NCBI GenBank assembly: GCA_964390305.1
Contig: CAYMHT010000064.1
Coordinates: 1 to 14,690 of the forward strand
Reading direction: 5' to 3'
Origin: SKLM01 sp964390305
GTDB lineage: Bacteria > Chloroflexota > Anaerolineae > B4-G1
Length of the DNA stretch: 14,690 nucleotides
Numbering within the stretch: the stretch's first letter is position 1; each line of letters begins with the position of its first letter. This document shows, one piece after another, positions 13,136 through 14,690 of this stretch. A program made the translations under genes and the position numbers. Under the pieces are notes generated by a model. That model saw only the letters and a list, made by a program, of their open reading frames with translations, did not search any database and was not told the origin of the DNA.

Positions 13136-14690
13136 GAACCTGGAGTGAACCCCAAGACGTCGAGGTTACGCCCGCCCTGCGCGCGGCCGTCGGCGGCCAT
13201 CCACTGATCGCCAGGACCCTGGTTCGACGCGGGATCACCGACAGTAGAGAGGCACGGGCCTTCCTCGACCCCGACCTCTATCGGGCTGCCCCGCCGACCG
13301 AGCTCCCCCATATGTCCCGCGCGGCCGGGCGGCTTGAGCGCGCGATCGAGCGAGGCGAGAAGATCTGGGTCTGGGGCGACTTCGACGTCGACGGGCAGAC
13401 ATCGACCACGATCCTCGTCTCCACCCTTCGGGACCTGGGTGCCCACGTCCAGTTCCACATTCCGAATCGAGCGCGAGAGGGACACGGCATCCGCTTGCCC
13501 GTGTTGAAGGAGATCGTCGCCGGCGGGGCCGACGTCGTGTTGACCTGTGACACCGGCGTCACAGCGCGCGACCCCATCGCCTACGCCCAGCGCCACGACG
13601 TCGACGTGATTGTCACCGATCATCACGACCTCCCGCCCCGGTTGCCCGAGGCCTACGCGGTGACCGATCCCAAGATGCTCCCCGACGATCATCCCCTGCG
13701 TGAGCTCCCTGGCGTCGGGGTGGCCTACAAACTGGCCGAGCTGCTCTATCAGCGCGCTGGCAGAGTGGGTGAGGCCACCCAGCACCACGATTTGGTGGCG
13801 TTGGGCATCGTCGCCGATGTCGCGGCGCAGACCGGCGACGTGCGCTACCTGCTCCAGCGTGGGTTGGGGGCGCTGCGCCACACCGAGCGGCTCGGCCTCC
13901 AGGTGCTCATGGAGATCATCGAGCTGAATCCCCAGTGGCTCACGGAGGAGCACATCGGTTTTGAGCTGGCACCACGCCTCAATGCCCTGGGGCGGCTGGC
14001 TGATGCGGCGCCCGCTGTCGAGTTCCTCACCACCGATGACCTCGACCGGGCTCGCATCCTGGCGCATGAGCTGGACGGCCTGAACGCGCGCCGCAGGATG
14101 TTGTGCGATCAGGTCACCCAGGGCGCCGAGGCTCAGATCGAGCGCGACCCGTCCCTACTGGAGCAGGGCGCGCTGGTGCTTAGCCATCCGTCTTGGCCCG
14201 GGAGCGTCGTCGGCATTGTGGCCGGGCGACTGGCGGAGAAATACCATCGGCCAACGGTTCTGATCGCTGCCCCGCCGGGCGAGGTGGCTCGAGGGTCAGC
14301 TCGTTCCATCCCGGGCTGCGATATCAGCGCGGCCATCGCCCCTCACGGGGACATGCTGGAGCGGTTCGGAGGACATCCCATGGCGGCCGGGTTGAGCCTT
14401 GACCCGGAGCGGATTCCCGAGTTTCGCCGTGCCCTCACCCGTACCGTTCGCGAGAGGTGTAAGCGAGCTCTGGCAGAAGAACCCGTGCTTCAGATCGACG
14501 GGTACGTCCCCTTGTCTGACCTGTCCCTCGAGTTCGTGGAGGAGGTGGAGCGCCTGGCGCCGTTCGGGCCCGGCAATCCGCCATTGACCCTGGCCACTCG
14601 AGGGGTCGCACTAAGAGGCCACACCACCGTGGGCCGGACGGGGGAGCATCTGAGGCTGACCGTGGAGGACGAGGAAGGGCGGACGCGACA
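13132..14690 (+). CDS. recJ: Single-stranded-DNA-specific exonuclease RecJ (3' end beyond window)
   Basis: The first 519 residues of a RecJ-family 5'-3' single-strand DNA exonuclease, used in recombinational and mismatch repair, are present; no stop occurs before the window ends. The DHH domain carries the metal-binding motifs DFDVDG (83-88), CDTGVTA (139-145) and TDHH (162-165), then LPGVGVAYK (192-200) and DLVALGIVADV (220-230). FELAPRLNALGRL (277-289) leads to the DHHA1 domain with SVVGIVAGRLAEK (358-370), GSARSIPG (388-395) and the nucleic-acid motif RFGGHPMAAG (411-420). An OB-like region begins near 452. ATG 13132 is the first start codon after the in-frame stop at 13069. Motif I has Phe where Tyr is usual (DYDVDG), and REGHGI (116-121) replaces the common REGYGL; neither removes a metal ligand. 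It is not part of the sugar locus. Confidence 0.93.
   Translation, partial: MRTWSEPQDVEVTPALRAAVGGHPLIARTLVRRGITDSREARAFLDPDLYRAAPPTELPHMSRAAGRLERAIERGEKIWVWGDFDVDGQTSTTILVSTLRDLGAHVQFHIPNRAREGHGIRLPVLKEIVAGGADVVLTCDTGVTARDPIAYAQRHDVDVIVTDHHDLPPRLPEAYAVTDPKMLPDDHPLRELPGVGVAYKLAELLYQRAGRVGEATQHHDLVALGIVADVAAQTGDVRYLLQRGLGALRHTERLGLQVLMEIIELNPQWLTEEHIGFELAPRLNALGRLADAAPAVEFLTTDDLDRARILAHELDGLNARRRMLCDQVTQGAEAQIERDPSLLEQGALVLSHPSWPGSVVGIVAGRLAEKYHRPTVLIAAPPGEVARGSARSIPGCDISAAIAPHGDMLERFGGHPMAAGLSLDPERIPEFRRALTRTVRERCKRALAEEPVLQIDGYVPLSDLSLEFVEEVERLAPFGPGNPPLTLATRGVALRGHTTVGRTGEHLRLTVEDEEGRTR

Noticed and set aside
13117..14067. 316-codon open frame on the minus strand
   Set aside because: It is antisense to recJ, whose DHH motifs on the + strand are unambiguous.

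Overview
The window most likely comes from a Chloroflexota genome (Anaerolineae or a relative). It is GC-rich. Its substrate-binding protein and secreted hydrolase are lipoproteins whose mature N-termini carry long Pro/Thr/Glu linkers, a style common in that phylum. This assignment is inferred from protein style, not from a marker gene. Every confident gene is on the + strand.

Layout. 1-155 is a leader region with a strong ribosome binding site. 156-3696 encodes a maltose/maltodextrin-type ABC importer: a lipoprotein binding protein (156-1466), then two permeases (1598-2857 and 2854-3696) with a 4-base overlap. 3805-5691 and 7970-9478 encode two different cytoplasmic GH13 enzymes of the cyclomaltodextrinase/neopullulanase/alpha-amylase type. 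Between them, 5733-7973 encodes an unusual fusion of a GT-C (PMT/GT39-like) membrane glycosyltransferase with a seven-repeat 'two-component regulator' beta-propeller; its stop codon overlaps the start of the second GH13 gene. 9683-12913 encodes a large surface GH57 amylopullulanase-like lipoprotein with two C-terminal beta-sandwich domains. A terminator-like hairpin (12979-13014) and a strong sigma-70 promoter (13032-13060) then separate this locus from recJ, which starts at 13132 and runs off the window.

How the genes work together (inference from families and order). The GH57 lipoprotein cuts starch, pullulan or glycogen outside the membrane. The binding protein and permeases import the maltodextrins. 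The two GH13 enzymes finish hydrolysis in the cytoplasm. No ATPase (MalK/MsmX type) and no LacI-type regulator is encoded here, so both must be elsewhere. The glycosyltransferase-propeller protein is the part the pathway does not explain and is the best candidate for something undescribed. No tRNA, rRNA, CRISPR array, insertion sequence or attachment site was seen.
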